Origin: Candidatus Altimarinus sp.
GTDB taxonomy: Bacteria > Patescibacteriota > Gracilibacteria > BD1-5 > UBA6164
Reading direction: 5' to 3'
DNA: 40,600 nt
Assembly: GCA_020724225.1 (NCBI GenBank)
Contig: DYHI01000006.1
Coordinates: 1-40,600, forward strand
In this document: piece after piece, positions 10,879 through 20,696 of the stretch
Layout of the letters: each line of letters opens with the position of its first letter
Numbering within the stretch: position 1 is the stretch's first letter
Program-made: the position numbers and the translations under genes
Notes under the pieces: generated by a model
What the model was told of the DNA's origin: nothing
The model's input: only the letters and a program-made list of their open reading frames with translations
The model's database searches: none

Positions 10879-11263
10879 TTCAATAACTGTATCAAGTAAT
10901 TCTGAATTCAAAAAACTAGCTTCTGCAAAATTTCATGAATCAAAAATTAATTGAAAAACAATAATAAGTTATGATATAGATTTTGTAGATCCTTTGTTTG
11001 AAGATGATCTTTTGGATATTTTTGCATATATAAAAAATCTGGGAGTAAATCCTATGTTTTTTTGTAATTGAGATGAATTAACACTTGATAATTTAGAAGA
11101 ATATGAATGGGAAAGCAGTTTTTCTTGTGATGAAGATACCTTTTTTGCACTTACAAAATATATGAAATTTGAAAAAATAAAAGAAAATTTATCTAAAAAA
11201 GCAAAAAATAATAAAGAAAAAACAAAAAATGAAGTTTGTTATCTACTTAGAAAAAAAGATTAA
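10871..11263 (+). CDS. hypothetical protein B of a paralogous pair, 130 aa
   Basis: It starts at the ATG inside ATGATTAA, overlapping the previous gene by 8 bases. The central motif FFCNGDELT and the following acidic stretch (CDEDTFFALTKYMKF) match the same region of the preceding protein, so the two look homologous at about 130 residues each. The C-terminus differs: it is a lysine-rich tail (NLSKKAKNNKEKTKNEV) that could bind nucleic acid or act as a flexible arm. The function is unknown. It ends at a strong terminator. A heteromeric complex of the two proteins is plausible from the coupling and similar sizes. Confidence 0.82.
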
Positions 11264-11265
11264 AC

Positions 11266-11297
11266 AAAAATCTCGTTTCATTTGAAACGAGATTTTT
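11266..11297. terminator. bidirectional rho-independent terminator
   Basis: AAAAATCTCGTTTCA and TGAAACGAGATTTTT pair with a short loop. It ends the two-gene operon and lies just beyond the stop of the converging small gene. Confidence 0.9.
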
Positions 11298-11305
11298 GTT
11301 ATTTC

Positions 11306-11470
11306 TTAAATCAATTTTGAAAGTTCTTGAGATTCTTCTTTTGTTAAATAAGCGATATATTTTAAAAAGTTTAATTTCTCTTGTTCTGTCAAAATGATAG
11401 AATTTGCAATTTGGTCTAACAAAGTGTTATCCTTTATTTGCAGTCTCCTATTTTTGTTGTAATTTTTCAT
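11306..11470 (-). CDS. hypothetical protein, 54 aa
   Basis: A short leftward frame beginning MKNYNKNRRLQIKDNTLLDQ, charged and helical, with no glycine and therefore no TGA. The converging terminator and clean ATG and TAA support it being real. I do not recognise it. The basic N-terminus followed by a leucine-rich helical part (SIILTEQEKLNFLKYIAYLT) might suit a small nucleic-acid-associated or regulatory protein, but that is a guess. Confidence 0.55.
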   Translation of the reverse strand: MKNYNKNRRLQIKDNTLLDQIANSIILTEQEKLNFLKYIAYLTKEESQELSKLI

Positions 11471-11610
11471 ATATTGTATATCATATGTAAAATACTATTA
11501 AGAAATATTTAACTACACATATATATTAAAACATATATTTTATATTATGTCAAATATTTAATAGTCTAAAGTTTATAGTTATTAGTTTAGAGAAAAAAAT
11601 AATATTATTG

Positions 11611-11674
11611 TCTCTAATCTTTAATTTCTAATCTCTAATCTCTAATTTCTAATCTCTAATCTCTAATCTCTAAT
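11611..11674 (+). repeat. (TCTCTAA)-type tandem repeat abutting ruvC
   Basis: About nine degenerate 7-nt units (TCTCTAATC, TTTAATT, TCTAATC) run without a break up to the base before the ruvC ATG. The unit is the same as at 1207-1236 and, reversed, at 1-38. In this position, changes of copy number would alter the leader and the start-codon context directly. Confidence 0.75.
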
Positions 11675-12145
11675 ATGATTATTCTTTGAATTGATCCATG
11701 AACTACCACAACTTGATTTGCTATAAGTGAAAAAATATGACATAAAATCACTTTAATTGATTATGGTATACTAAAAACTATACCAAAAGTTTGAATTGAT
11801 TTAAAGTTACTTGAAATCTGAAATGATATAAGAATGCTTATAGAAAAGTACAATCCTGAAATAGTAAGTATAGAGAAACTTTTTTTTACAAACAACATAA
11901 AAACTTGAATAGATGTATCTCATGCAAGATGAGTAATAATATATGAATGTATGAAACATAATTTAAGAATACTAGAATATACTCCACTTGAAGTAAAAAA
12001 ATGAGTTACATGAAGCTGAAAAGCAAATAAAATACAATTACAAAATGCTATAAAGATAATTTTTAAATTGAAAGAAATACCAAAACCAGATGATGCTGCA
12101 GATGCTATATGACTTAGCTATATATGAGCTTTAAATTCGAGATAA
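11675..12145 (+). CDS. ruvC: Holliday junction resolvase RuvC
   Basis: A 156-residue crossover-junction endonuclease that cuts Holliday junctions with RuvAB during recombinational repair. The RNase H-like metal site is visible: Asp7 in the N-terminal ILGIDPG, a glutamate in VSIEKLFF, and two aspartates in the C-terminal DDAADAIGLS. The VKKGVTGSGKANK segment matches the DNA-binding loop (usual form K-x-vtG-xG-xA-K). The length is normal. The glycines of GIDPG and GVTGSG are TGA codons. The ATG follows the tandem repeat with no Shine-Dalgarno. No ruvA or ruvB is nearby. Confidence 0.95.
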
Positions 12146-12190
12146 AATTTGCTTTTATTGAATTTTTTATATAATTCAATTATTAAATTT

Positions 12191-12267
12191 ATGGACCTAG
12201 CTTAACTAGAAGAGTGTCAGGATTCCGACCCCTGAAGACGTAGGTGCAATTCCTACGGTCCATGCCA
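12191..12267 (+). tRNA. tRNA with CCG anticodon, probable tRNA-Trp(CCG) or tRNA-Arg(CCG)
   Basis: A 7-bp acceptor stem ATGGACC/GGTCCAT is followed by G73 and an encoded CCA. The T arm GTAGG-TGCAATT-CCTAC is perfect. The anticodon CCG is at 12225-12227, preceded by T33 and followed by A37, in a stem CAGGA/CCCTG with one A-C mismatch and one extra base before it. The D arm GCTT-AACTAGAA-GAGT aligns base for base in length with bacterial tRNA-Trp but lacks G18. T55 is replaced by G in the T loop. A1-U72 and G73 are tryptophan identity features, whereas the anticodon would conventionally mean arginine. CGG codons are extremely rare here, and one lies at a conserved tryptophan. Confidence 0.85.
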
Positions 12268-12285
12268 TAATTAAAACAATAAAAA

Positions 12286-12531
12286 ATGGAAAACAATAAT
12301 AATCTTGATTCACATAATATATTACATTGAGTATCATTATCAATGATAATGGATTATCTTATAGCTGAATATGGTTTCAAGGAATTAAGCGAATTAATAA
12401 GAATAAACTGTTTCAAAACAAACCCAAGCAAAGAGTCTAGTCTAAAATTTCTTAGAAAAACTGAGTGGGCCAGAGATCAAGTAGAGTGACTTTATGTAAG
12501 AACAGTAAGAGCAAAAGCAAGAAAGAAGTAA
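12286..12531 (+). CDS. VF530-family (DUF2132) DNA-binding protein
   Basis: An 81-residue protein matching the VF530 family throughout: LHGVSLSMIMDYLIAEYGF, then ELIRINCFKTNPSKESSLKF, then LRKTEWARDQVEGLYV. Members are small helical proteins reported to bind DNA; their physiological role is unclear. The length is normal for the family. It begins 18 bases after the tRNA, so the two may share a transcript. Only glycines of HGV and EGL are TGA-coded. Confidence 0.93.
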
Positions 12532-12569
12532 TAACTTCTTTTTATTTTAGATCATTTTTAAATATTTAA

Positions 12570-13247
12570 ATGAAAACTATTTTTTTAATTCCTCCTTCTG
12601 AGTGAAAACTTGTAAATTGAATTTTTGAGATTGAGAAACTAAGTTTTAATTTTGAAAAACCGATTTCAATAGCTATAAATGCAAGTGAAAAATGTTTAAA
12701 ATGTAAATGAAATAGATACTCAGAAGCTATAGAATTAAACAAAACTATAGAAAATTCAAAAACTCTAAAAGCTATAGAAAGATATAGTTGAATTATGTAT
12801 AAATACATAAATTATGAAAATATGTCAGAGAAATGAAAAAAAATCTTTGAAAATAATTTTTTAATTATATCTTGATTTTATTGATTAATAAAACCATTAG
12901 ATTTAATATGAAACTATAAGTTACCGATTGAAACAAAATTACTTTATAAATTTTGGTGAGATAAAATTACAGAAAAATTAAACAATTTAAATCCAGATTT
13001 CATAGTAAATTTACTTCCTGAATCTTATTTCAAAGTTATAAATAAAGATAAAATTAATCCGAAAATAATTAATATAAATTTTCTTACAAATAAAAACTGA
13101 AAAGTTCAAAAATTAACTCACTGAGTTAAAAATATCAAATGAAAATTTATAAGAAATATTTGTGAAGAAGAGATAATAGATTATTATAAATTTGGGTGAG
13201 AAATAATAGATAATTGAAAAATTATTAATGTGAATTTTATTTATTAA
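12570..13247 (+). CDS. yaaA: YaaA-family peroxide-stress protein (DUF328)
   Basis: A 225-residue protein opening with the family signature MKTIFLIPPSEGK. It also has a conserved middle segment SGFYGLIKPLDLIGNYKLP and a C-terminal FGGEIIDNGK region. YaaA proteins lower free iron and protect DNA from peroxide damage in E. coli and have a DNA-binding fold. It is slightly shorter than the usual 250 residues. The stop overlaps the stop region of the converging Y-family polymerase by four bases, so no room is left for a terminator hairpin between them. It shares a general oxidative-stress theme with the peroxiredoxin, but at a distant locus. Confidence 0.9.
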
Positions 13248-14455
13248 GCCCTTATCATCACCTTTGCCTCATCATTTTTACCAAGTAATCAAACTCAAAA
13301 AGAAACTTTGTGATTTCAGTATTTTTTATTTATAGAATTAACTATTTTTGTGAGTTTATACTCATTATCCTTTGAGTGATAAGCTTTATCAAACAAACTT
13401 ATTTGACGAGGTAAATAACTTCTAAATTCACTCATAACAACTCATGTAGAACGATAAAGCTTTGTATCATCAAAATTGTTTTTAAAAAGCCTCAATAAAG
13501 CATCAAGTAAATCTTTTCTTATATTTGTAAAACTAGTAAACTTATAAGTAAAATAATATGTATAAAAACTTTTATCTCTAAGCATAACAGAGATAGTTTT
13601 TATTTCTAGATTTTTATCACTTATTTCTTCAAAAACTTTATCAAAATTGTAAAGTATCTGTTCTAGTAAAAAGTTTTTATCTGAAGTCATAAATTTATTG
13701 AAACTACGAGTTCTGGAAATAGATTTTGCATTTGGCGACTTTTTTACCACAAAAGCATTTACTCACATAAGTTCTAACCACAAATCAGTTCAGTTTTTAC
13801 CAAATATCTTTTTTATTTCCCAAAATCAAAGCCTAATAAAATCAAAAATAGTTTTTGCTTTAAATTTCAATTTTTCTTGTGAAGATTTTCAAATAAATGG
13901 TATTTTTCAAACTGCCAATGTTTTAAAAAGTTCAAATTCCATTTCTTTATCATATCATATATAAATTCAAAAAGGTTTATTTAACTTTGAAAATATCTTG
14001 GATTTGATACGAGTATTTGAGCACCCAATAGAAACAGTAACTCATATTTTTTCCAATATATCTTTTTGTAGATTTTTCAAGTAGGTATATAAATCTAGTT
14101 TATACATTTCAGGAAGTCAACTTATTTCACAAAAAGCCTCATCTATAGAAAATTGCTCAACAGAAAGCATATTTTCTTGCAAATATCCCATAAGTTTGTT
14201 CGAAATAAGTGAATAAAAATCATGATCTAATCATAGGAAAACTCCAGAATTTCCAAGTATAGTTTTTGCTTCCCACACAGGAGTTCCAGTTTTTACTCAA
14301 AGTGCTTTTGCTTCATAAGTACAAGCTATAACTATCTCATTTCCTACACATACTTTTTTCCCTTTCAGTTTTGGATTACGAAAAACCTCGCAAGCAGCAA
14401 AAAAACTATCACAATCTATATGTACAAATAATTTATTTGATTTTTTGAAAAGCAT
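13244..14455 (-). CDS. Y-family DNA polymerase (DinB/UmuC type)
   Basis: A 403-residue translesion polymerase. The catalytic N-terminus FVHIDCDSFFAACEVFRNPKL holds the first metal-binding Asp. SVEQFSIDEAFCEIS holds the second Asp-Glu pair. VSIGCSNTRIKSKIFSKLNK is the family's fingers/palm motif. The C-terminal little-finger region (SISRTRSFNKFMTSDKNF onward) is present. The sequence has features of UmuC as much as of DinB, so I do not assign a symbol. Glycines are mixed TGA and GGN. It is divergent from the toxin-antitoxin operon across 123 bases, with a promoter on its side. The 3' end overlaps yaaA by four bases. Confidence 0.92.
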
Positions 14456-14485
14456 AGATATATTATATATACGATTAATATATCT

Positions 14486-14513
14486 ATTATATACTATTTA
14501 TACTTTCTTGCAA
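14486..14513 (-). promoter_or_regulatory. promoter of the Y-family polymerase gene
   Basis: On the minus strand TTGCAA (14513-14508) and TATAAT (14491-14486) are 16 bases apart, about 30 bases from the start codon at 14455. No LexA-type box is obvious. Confidence 0.5.
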
Positions 14514-14523
14514 GAGAATTGAT

Positions 14524-14550
14524 TTGATTATTTTTTGAAATAAATATAAT
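14524..14550 (+). promoter_or_regulatory. possible promoter of the toxin-antitoxin operon
   Basis: TTGATT at 14524-14529 and TATAAT at 14545-14550 are 15 bases apart, 28 bases before the antitoxin ATG. The spacing is short, so the match is moderate. Confidence 0.35.
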
Positions 14551-14578
14551 ATCCGTATTACATTGTAACACATAATAT

Positions 14579-14821
14579 ATGAATACAACTTTTTCGGTAA
14601 GAGTGGATCAAAAATTAAAAAATTCTTTCTTAACTAAAACAAAAGAAAGATGACTTGATGGAAGTGTTTTAATTAGATACTTTATGGAAAAATATAATAC
14701 AAATCCAGATATAGTAAAATTTGATATTGATGATACTGCCTTTGATGACATGTTTAAAAATAAAGAAGTAATAGATAGATTATGAAAAATATCTAATAAA
14801 CTTGATAAATTATGATTTTAG
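14579..14821 (+). CDS. antitoxin-like ribbon-helix-helix protein, 80 aa
   Basis: The N-terminus TTFSVRVDQKLKNSFLTKTK has the alternating beta strand and helix of ribbon-helix-helix DNA-binding proteins (RelB/DinJ-like). The acidic C-terminal half (FDIDDTAFDDMFKNKEV) would wrap the toxin. It overlaps the next gene by 10 bases, the usual translational coupling in type II modules. By analogy it should repress its own operon and neutralise the toxin. TGA glycines are in frame (ERGLDGS, RLGKIS). Confidence 0.78.
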
Positions 14822-15159
14822 TAACAAATACTTTTTCAAAACTAGTAATAAAAATAAAATCAGTTTCTTTTGAAGATATAAAAATTGAGATAGATAAACA
14901 TAAGTCATGAATTAATAATTTTAAGGAAATATGACTTATAGAATGAAGAAAAGTACTGAAATGATATTTATTGTCAAAAAAAGTAAGACTTGTTGTATTA
15001 TTTCAAGAGAAAAATTGAAACTATATTCCCTTTTACTTAGCGAAAAAAGAGAGTAAAAATTGATATAATATATCAAAATATTCACTTACTAACTTAATAT
15101 GAAAATTAGATAACATATTTAAAGATTTAGAAAATTGAGATTATAAAATTATAGATTAA
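14812..15159 (+). CDS. probable RelE/ParE-like toxin, 115 aa
   Basis: A basic 115-residue protein starting inside the antitoxin gene. The pattern RLVVLFQEKNGNYIPFYLAKKE resembles the core strands of RelE/ParE-superfamily toxins, with their 'interpret yourself as strands' RxxY/F and lysine-rich helices. The conserved catalytic residues cannot be assigned by eye, so mRNA interferase or gyrase-poison activity is not claimed. Assignment rests on size, basic charge, overlap and the ribbon-helix-helix partner. There is no terminator immediately after it; the next gene starts 74 bases on. Confidence 0.65.
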
Positions 15160-15233
15160 TTTAAAAAAATTATTTTTTGTTTCAAAATACAAAATGGGTA
15201 CACTATAAAAAAATATTTAATTAAAAATTTCAT

Positions 15234-16103
15234 ATGAATTACTGAAAAACAATAACAACATATTTAGTTGACTGAAGTCCAACTTGAATAAAAACAGTTG
15301 AACTGTCAAATTGGATTTGAAAAGCAATTATTATACCAAGAGCAAAGCTAAAAGATGTAAAACAAAGACAAGAGGTATTACAACCAGCAATTTATTTTCT
15401 TTTTTGAAAAGATGAAAATTGAAATGATTTAGCTTATATTTGAGAAGCTGAAAATTTAATAAATAGAATTTGAAACCATGATACAAACAAAGATTTTTGG
15501 GATTTAGTTATTGCTTTTGTTTCAAAAGATAACAATTTAACAAAAGCTGATGTTAAATATCTTGAAGCTAGAGCTATTGAAAAAGCAAAGAAATTAAATA
15601 GATATATTCTACAAAACTGAGTTGAACCAATTCCAAATAACCTTCCTGAATATCAAGTTTCTACAATGAATGAATTTTTAGATAATATTGATTTACTTAT
15701 TTCTGCTATTTGATATCCTATATTAAAAGAATTTACGAAAAATTTAAAATTGGAAAATAATGATGAAAATATATATTTTTTAAAAGCTAGAGGAGCTGAA
15801 TGAAAATGATTTTTAACAGATGAATGATTTATAGTTTTAAAATGAAGCAAATGACCAATAAAAATGATTGATGCAGAAGTAAAAAATAAATGGTATGCAT
15901 TTAGAAATAGGCCATTATTAAAAGACAAATGAATAATTAAAGAAGAGTGAGAAAATATTATTTTTATTAAGGACTACTTATTTTCTAGTCCAAGCTGAGC
16001 TTGAAATCTAATTACTTGAAGACCTGAAAATTGATGGATAGTATGGAAAAATAAAGACTGAAAGACTCTTGATGAGATAGAAAGAAAAAATTTAGAAAAA
16101 TAA
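15234..16103 (+). CDS. GIY-YIG nuclease-domain protein with DUF4357
   Basis: A 289-residue protein. The GIY-YIG element is at about residues 50-85 as AIYFLFGKDE followed by LAYIGEAENLINRI, and the expected His and charged residues follow in GNHDTNKDFWDLVIAFVSKD. The C-terminus SPSGAGNLITGRPENGW, then VWKNKDGKTLDEIE, is a clear DUF4357 domain, a common partner of this GIY-YIG subfamily. The first Gly-Ile of GIY is replaced by Ala-Ile. The protein may cut or bind nucleic acid; substrates of this subfamily are not known to me. Tryptophans use TGG and most glycines TGA. It lies 9 bases upstream of recQ, so the two are probably co-transcribed. Confidence 0.9.
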
Positions 16104-16112
16104 AAACGATTA

Positions 16113-18407
16113 ATGCCACACCTAAAAAAAATCCTACAGGAGAAATTTAAGCTTGAAGAGTTTAGAGAATGACAATTAGAGATAATTGAAAGTATCATAG
16201 ATTGACATGATACTCTTGTTTTTATGCCTACTGGATGAGGAAAATCGCTTACATATCAGTTTCCTGGAGTTATGAGACCTGGACTTGTTATCATCATCTC
16301 CCCTCTTATTTCGCTTATGAAAGATCAGGTAGACAAACTAAATGAACTTGGTCTTAGGACAGAATTTATAAACTCTACTATTTCCATTACTGACAAGAGA
16401 TTTACACTAGATGAAATCAGTCAAAATATGCCGGATGAAGTTTGAGGTATAAAATTTCTGTATATTGCTCCTGAAAGACTCAATGATGAACATTTTTTAA
16501 GAATTATTAAAAATGTAGATATATCACTTATAGCTATTGATGAAGCTCATTGTATAAGCCAATGGTGACATGATTTCAGACCTAGCTATATGAAGATAAA
16601 ATGATTTTTAGATGAATTAAAATATGAAAAATATTTCCCTACTGTAGCACTAACTGCAACAGCAACAAAAAAAGTAAGAGAAGATATAGTAGAAAGGCTT
16701 TGACTTAAAAATTACCGTATATTTACAAAATGATTTGATAGAAAAAATCTAGTTTTTATAGTTCGTGAAATCACAAAAAAAGAAGAAAAACTTAAAAAAG
16801 TAAAAGAAATAATACAAAAAACTCCTCCGTACTGAATAGTTTACTGTTCATCTATAAAAGCTGTAAAAGAAGTGTACGAATATCTAAAAGAAGAGTGAAT
16901 AAATGCCTGAATCTATACTGGAGAAATGAGTGCAAACAATAGAGAGTCAGAGCAGAACAATTTCATGACATCAAATTATGATGTAATAGTTGCAACAAAT
17001 GCTTTTGGTATGTGAATAGACAAAAAGGACATAAGATATGTAATTCACTATAATTTACCAGGAAGTATAGAAAACTATTATCAAGAAGCCTGAAGAGCCG
17101 GAAGAGATGGAAAAACAAGTTATTCGATTGTAATAGCTTCTTACCAAGACACAATTATTCAAGAGTTTTTTATAGAAAATGCCTATCCTCCAAAAGATGA
17201 TATATTGAAACTTTATGATTATTTTTACAAGGACTTCAAATTATGAGAATGAGTATGAACTCAAATACTTAAAACCTATGCAATAATAGCAAAAGAAAGT
17301 GGGATAAACTGAGATATGAAAATATGAAGTATCATAAGAATATTTGAAAAATATGGTATTGTAAGAAGATGATTTGACACAGATGATAATACTTCAGATT
17401 TCAGATGAAGATGAATTACACTTTTACTTTGAAAAAAACTAGAAAAAGACATCCCTATTTTGTGGAATCACCAAGATGTACTAAAAAATGAAAGTTATTT
17501 CAAACTTGAACAAATAAAAAAACTCCTTTTCAAACCAGGTTGTAGAAAAAAGTTTATTTTGGAGTATTTTTGAGATGAAGAAGATTTAAGCAACTTGTGA
17601 GAAAACTGCTGAGTTTGTGATTATTGTATAGACAAGAAAAAACTTAAAGAAGCAGTATTCAAAGAAATAGTTCCTACAAATGTATTTTTTATAATTTTGG
17701 AATTTATAAAAAAAATAGATAATAGATTTTGAGCAAATATACTCGCAGGAGTTCTTGTTTGAAGCAAAGAAAAAAAGATCACAGAATGGAATCTAGATTT
17801 AAATTCCGATTTTGCAATACTTGAAGAATTCAACAAAGATGTAGTTATATCAGTTTTTGAAGTTTTGATAGATGCTTGATATCTATATAAATCTGACTGA
17901 CAATATCCAAAAATATGACTAACAGAAAGATGAAGATTAGCTATTTTTAGTAATGGAATTTTACTTGATGAAAAAGATGATTTGCAATCAAATCTTTTTA
18001 TGAAAGCAAGTAAATATTTAAATAAAGAGAAAGAAGAAAAAACAAAAAAAATTGAAAAGTTAAAAACGATAGCAAAAGAAGAAAAGATAGATACATACAC
18101 ACAGACTTTGGAAATGTATAATAATTGAATTTGAATTGACGAAATAGCAAAAAAAAGAGAATTAACAAAACAAACAATAGAATGACATATAATCTGATTG
18201 TATTCTGAGTGAAAAATCTCTCTATTCAATGTAATGAAATTATCAGAACTCGAAAAATTGAAGTTTATAAAAGATTTTTTAATGAATTCAAAAATAGAAG
18301 TCACTAAATTATCGGAAATAAAAGCTGAAGTAGACAAGGTAAGAAATGATATAAATTATGTAGACATAAAATTGTGTTTAGCGATGATTGAAAAAAAAGA
18401 TATATAA
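16113..18407 (+). CDS. recQ: ATP-dependent DNA helicase RecQ
   Basis: A 764-residue 3'-5' helicase acting in recombination and replication-fork repair. Superfamily 2 motifs appear in order: motif 0 FREGQ, motif I PTGGGKSLTYQFP, motif II IDEAHCISQWGHDFRPSY, motif III LTATAT, motif V ATNAFGMGIDK and motif VI YYQEAGRAGRDG. The RQC zinc site follows as FKPGCRKKF and NCGVCDYC. The C-terminal third adds a helix-turn-helix region (IDEIAKKRELTKQTIEGHI) of the HTH_40 type found in longer RecQs. It is larger than E. coli RecQ (about 610). QWGHDF shows TGG=Trp and TGA=Gly side by side. It converges on the TPR gene with a 10-base gap and no clear hairpin. Confidence 0.96.
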
Positions 18408-18417
18408 AAAATGAGAT

Positions 18418-19590
18418 TTAAAATTTATACTTTATAATTATTGGATCATTACTAATTGTATATTCTCATTTGTATTCTGCTTTTCAATCTTGTTCCATTT
18501 GAATTATTTTTGCATATCATTCAAATCAGTGTTTTTTTGCTAAATCCATTGCTAAACTTGTTGATTTTTCATTTCAATTGCTTGAGTGATACAATCATCA
18601 AATCAAGGTTTCTATATCTTTTTTTGATAAAAATCTTGTTTTATTTTCATCTTCAGCAATTTCTCTAAAAGTTTCTTCTGCTTCCTTTAGTTTTCATAGT
18701 TTATATTGGCTTACTCAAATGTTTAGATAAGATTTATAAAAGTATTGTCTTGCTTGAATATTGTCAGATTTAAATAATGATTTTGATCATTCTGCATATG
18801 TCTTCCATGCTTCTTCATATTTTTTCTCATTAAATAATTTATGTCATATAACTCTATGTAATATTCCTAAAGCAAATAATCAAGTTGAATCTCATGGATT
18901 TTTTGCTAATACTTCATCATATGTAGTTTTTGCTTCGTCAAATCTTCATAATTCTCTCAAAACTGCTGCTTTGTTCATAAGTAAAGCATATTGTTCTCCT
19001 TTGTTACTAGTTTTTGTCTTTTCAAAAAAACTAAGAGCTATATCATGTTGTTTTGTGTGAAGATATGATAATCAAAGTGCTTGATTATAATAATAATCAT
19101 TTAAAAATATTGGATTTTTAACATCCTCTAAAATTCTAATCGTCATATGATAATTTCTTTTATCAAATTCTTGTAATCATTTTAGAAAATTAATTGATTC
19201 TTGTATTTGCTGTATGTTTTTTTTGAACTTATCTGGAATATCAGAAGCTTGTATTATTGTTATAGTTTTACTTTTTCATACAAAATCTATTTGTCATGAG
19301 TAAACGATTTTTCAATCTGTTAATCATTCTTCTTGATTTGATTCATATGATATTTTTTCATAATACTTTGAAGAAATATTTTTTAAAAATATGTTTAATA
19401 GTTCATTTTCTATTTCTTTAATTCTTGTTTCTAATCTATTTAATTTTTGATCTATTCATTTTGGTGATTTAGCTAATTCTCTACTTAATTCATTTAGTCA
19501 TACAATAACCTGAGATAGTTCACTTAATAATCAATCCCTACTTTTTTCATACTCTGATTTTTCTTGATTTAATTCTTCTAGACCTGACAT
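18418..19590 (-). CDS. coiled-coil/TPR protein, 390 aa
   Basis: Residues 1-70 are highly charged and predict a coiled coil (LEELNQEKSEYEKSRDGLLS and LNRLETRIKEIENELLN). A short globular part follows. From about residue 150 to 350 there are tetratricopeptide-like helix pairs, such as NQALGLSYLHTKQHDIALSF, MNKAAVLRELGRFDEAKTTY and SQYKLGKLKEAEETFREI. There is no signal peptide or membrane segment, so it is likely a cytoplasmic scaffold. It lies 61 bases downstream of the PriA-like gene on the same strand. The partner is unknown. TGA glycines are frequent and in frame throughout. Confidence 0.85.
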
Positions 19591-19651
19591 TTTGATAAGT
19601 TATATAGTATTTTTATTATTTTACTATATTTACTTATTTATTACAAATTTA

Positions 19652-20596
19652 TTATTTTGTAAATTCTTTTAGCAAATTTACTATTTCAAATTCTCATTTT
19701 ATTGCCTTGTACATATTTTTTATACAAGGTGTTCAAGATGCTAAAATAAGCTTACAATCTGTGTATTTACTTATCTCTACTGCTACTTCCCTAGCATCTA
19801 TTCTAGGCGAAGTTTCTGACTTGTAACTTAGATCATGTTCTTCATCAATTATTATCAGTCATAAATCCGTATATGGATAAAACAAAGCAGATCTGGTTCA
19901 AATAATTATTTTTGCATTGTTTGTATAGATATCAATCCAGTTTTTTGTCTTTGTAGCTTCGCTTATAGAAGAGTTAATTATGATAACATCTTTTCAGAAA
20001 ATAGTTTGAAATCTTTCAAATATTTGGTTTGTAAGAATTATTTCAGGCACTAGTACTAGTGATTGTTTTCATAGTTCTAGGTATTTTTTTACTAAATTTA
20101 TGTAGACTTCAGTTTTTCCAGATCAAGTAACTCAGTAAAATAATGTATTTTTTGTTGTTCAAATTATTTCTTTGTAGGCTATGCTCTGCTCTGGAGAAAG
20201 GTTTTTCGAATAATTAAAAACATAATTTAGGTCTTTTTTACTTACTAAATCAAACTTTTGTTTTTCTATTTTTTCTTTTAGATTTTTAGGAAAAAATTTA
20301 GAAGCAGATGAATGAATAGTAACAAAATAGTATTTTGCTATCCATTTTAATATTTTTATTTGGTAATCATGAAGTAATGGAGTCTTGAATTTTATTCAAA
20401 TTATTGATTTGAGTTTATTATGATCTATGTTTGTTTCTTTAATTATATCAAGAATAATTCAAGTTACAATTTTTGATTGTAGTGGGATATCAACAATAAC
20501 TCACGGTTTTATGTATTTTTCTAAATCAGTTGGTACAAAATAAGTAAGTCATATATCGTCAAAACTTTTTGAAAATGGTGATATTAAAACAAGCAT
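19652..20596 (-). CDS. PriA-like primosomal protein lacking the second helicase lobe
   Basis: A 314-residue protein matching only the first half of PriA. An N-terminal DNA-binding region (YFVPTDLEKYIKPGVIVDIP) is followed by a DEAH-type helicase lobe with Walker A GVTGSGKTEVYI, VLVPEIILTNQIFERF, GTRSALFYPYTDLGLIIIDE (Walker B, DEEHD) and LASGTP. Full PriA has about 730 residues, with a zinc-binding insert and a second RecA lobe. Both are absent, and the frame ends at a TAA with no continuation downstream. It may be a reduced primosome loader that uses ATP binding without unwinding. Alternatively it could be a real truncation. It is downstream of dnaX on the same strand, 100 bases apart. Confidence 0.88.
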
Positions 20597-20696
20597 TATA
20601 GATATAAAAAATAATTAATATAAAATTTAGAAGTATTTTTAGTTTCAAAAAATATATTGAGGATTACTGTCTTTGTAGTAATTATAGTAAAAATAT

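Noticed and set aside
11611-11674. CRISPR array
   Set aside because: The units are 7 nt and contiguous, with no unique spacers and no cas genes.
12191-12267. Alternative reading of the tRNA with a UCC (Gly) anticodon
   Set aside because: Shifting the loop by one base destroys the anticodon stem; only the CCG reading keeps T33, a purine at 37 and four stem pairs.
17621-18337. 238-codon open frame on the minus strand
   Set aside because: It lies antisense to the well-supported recQ gene, contains no recognisable motif and is open only because of codon bias on the other strand.
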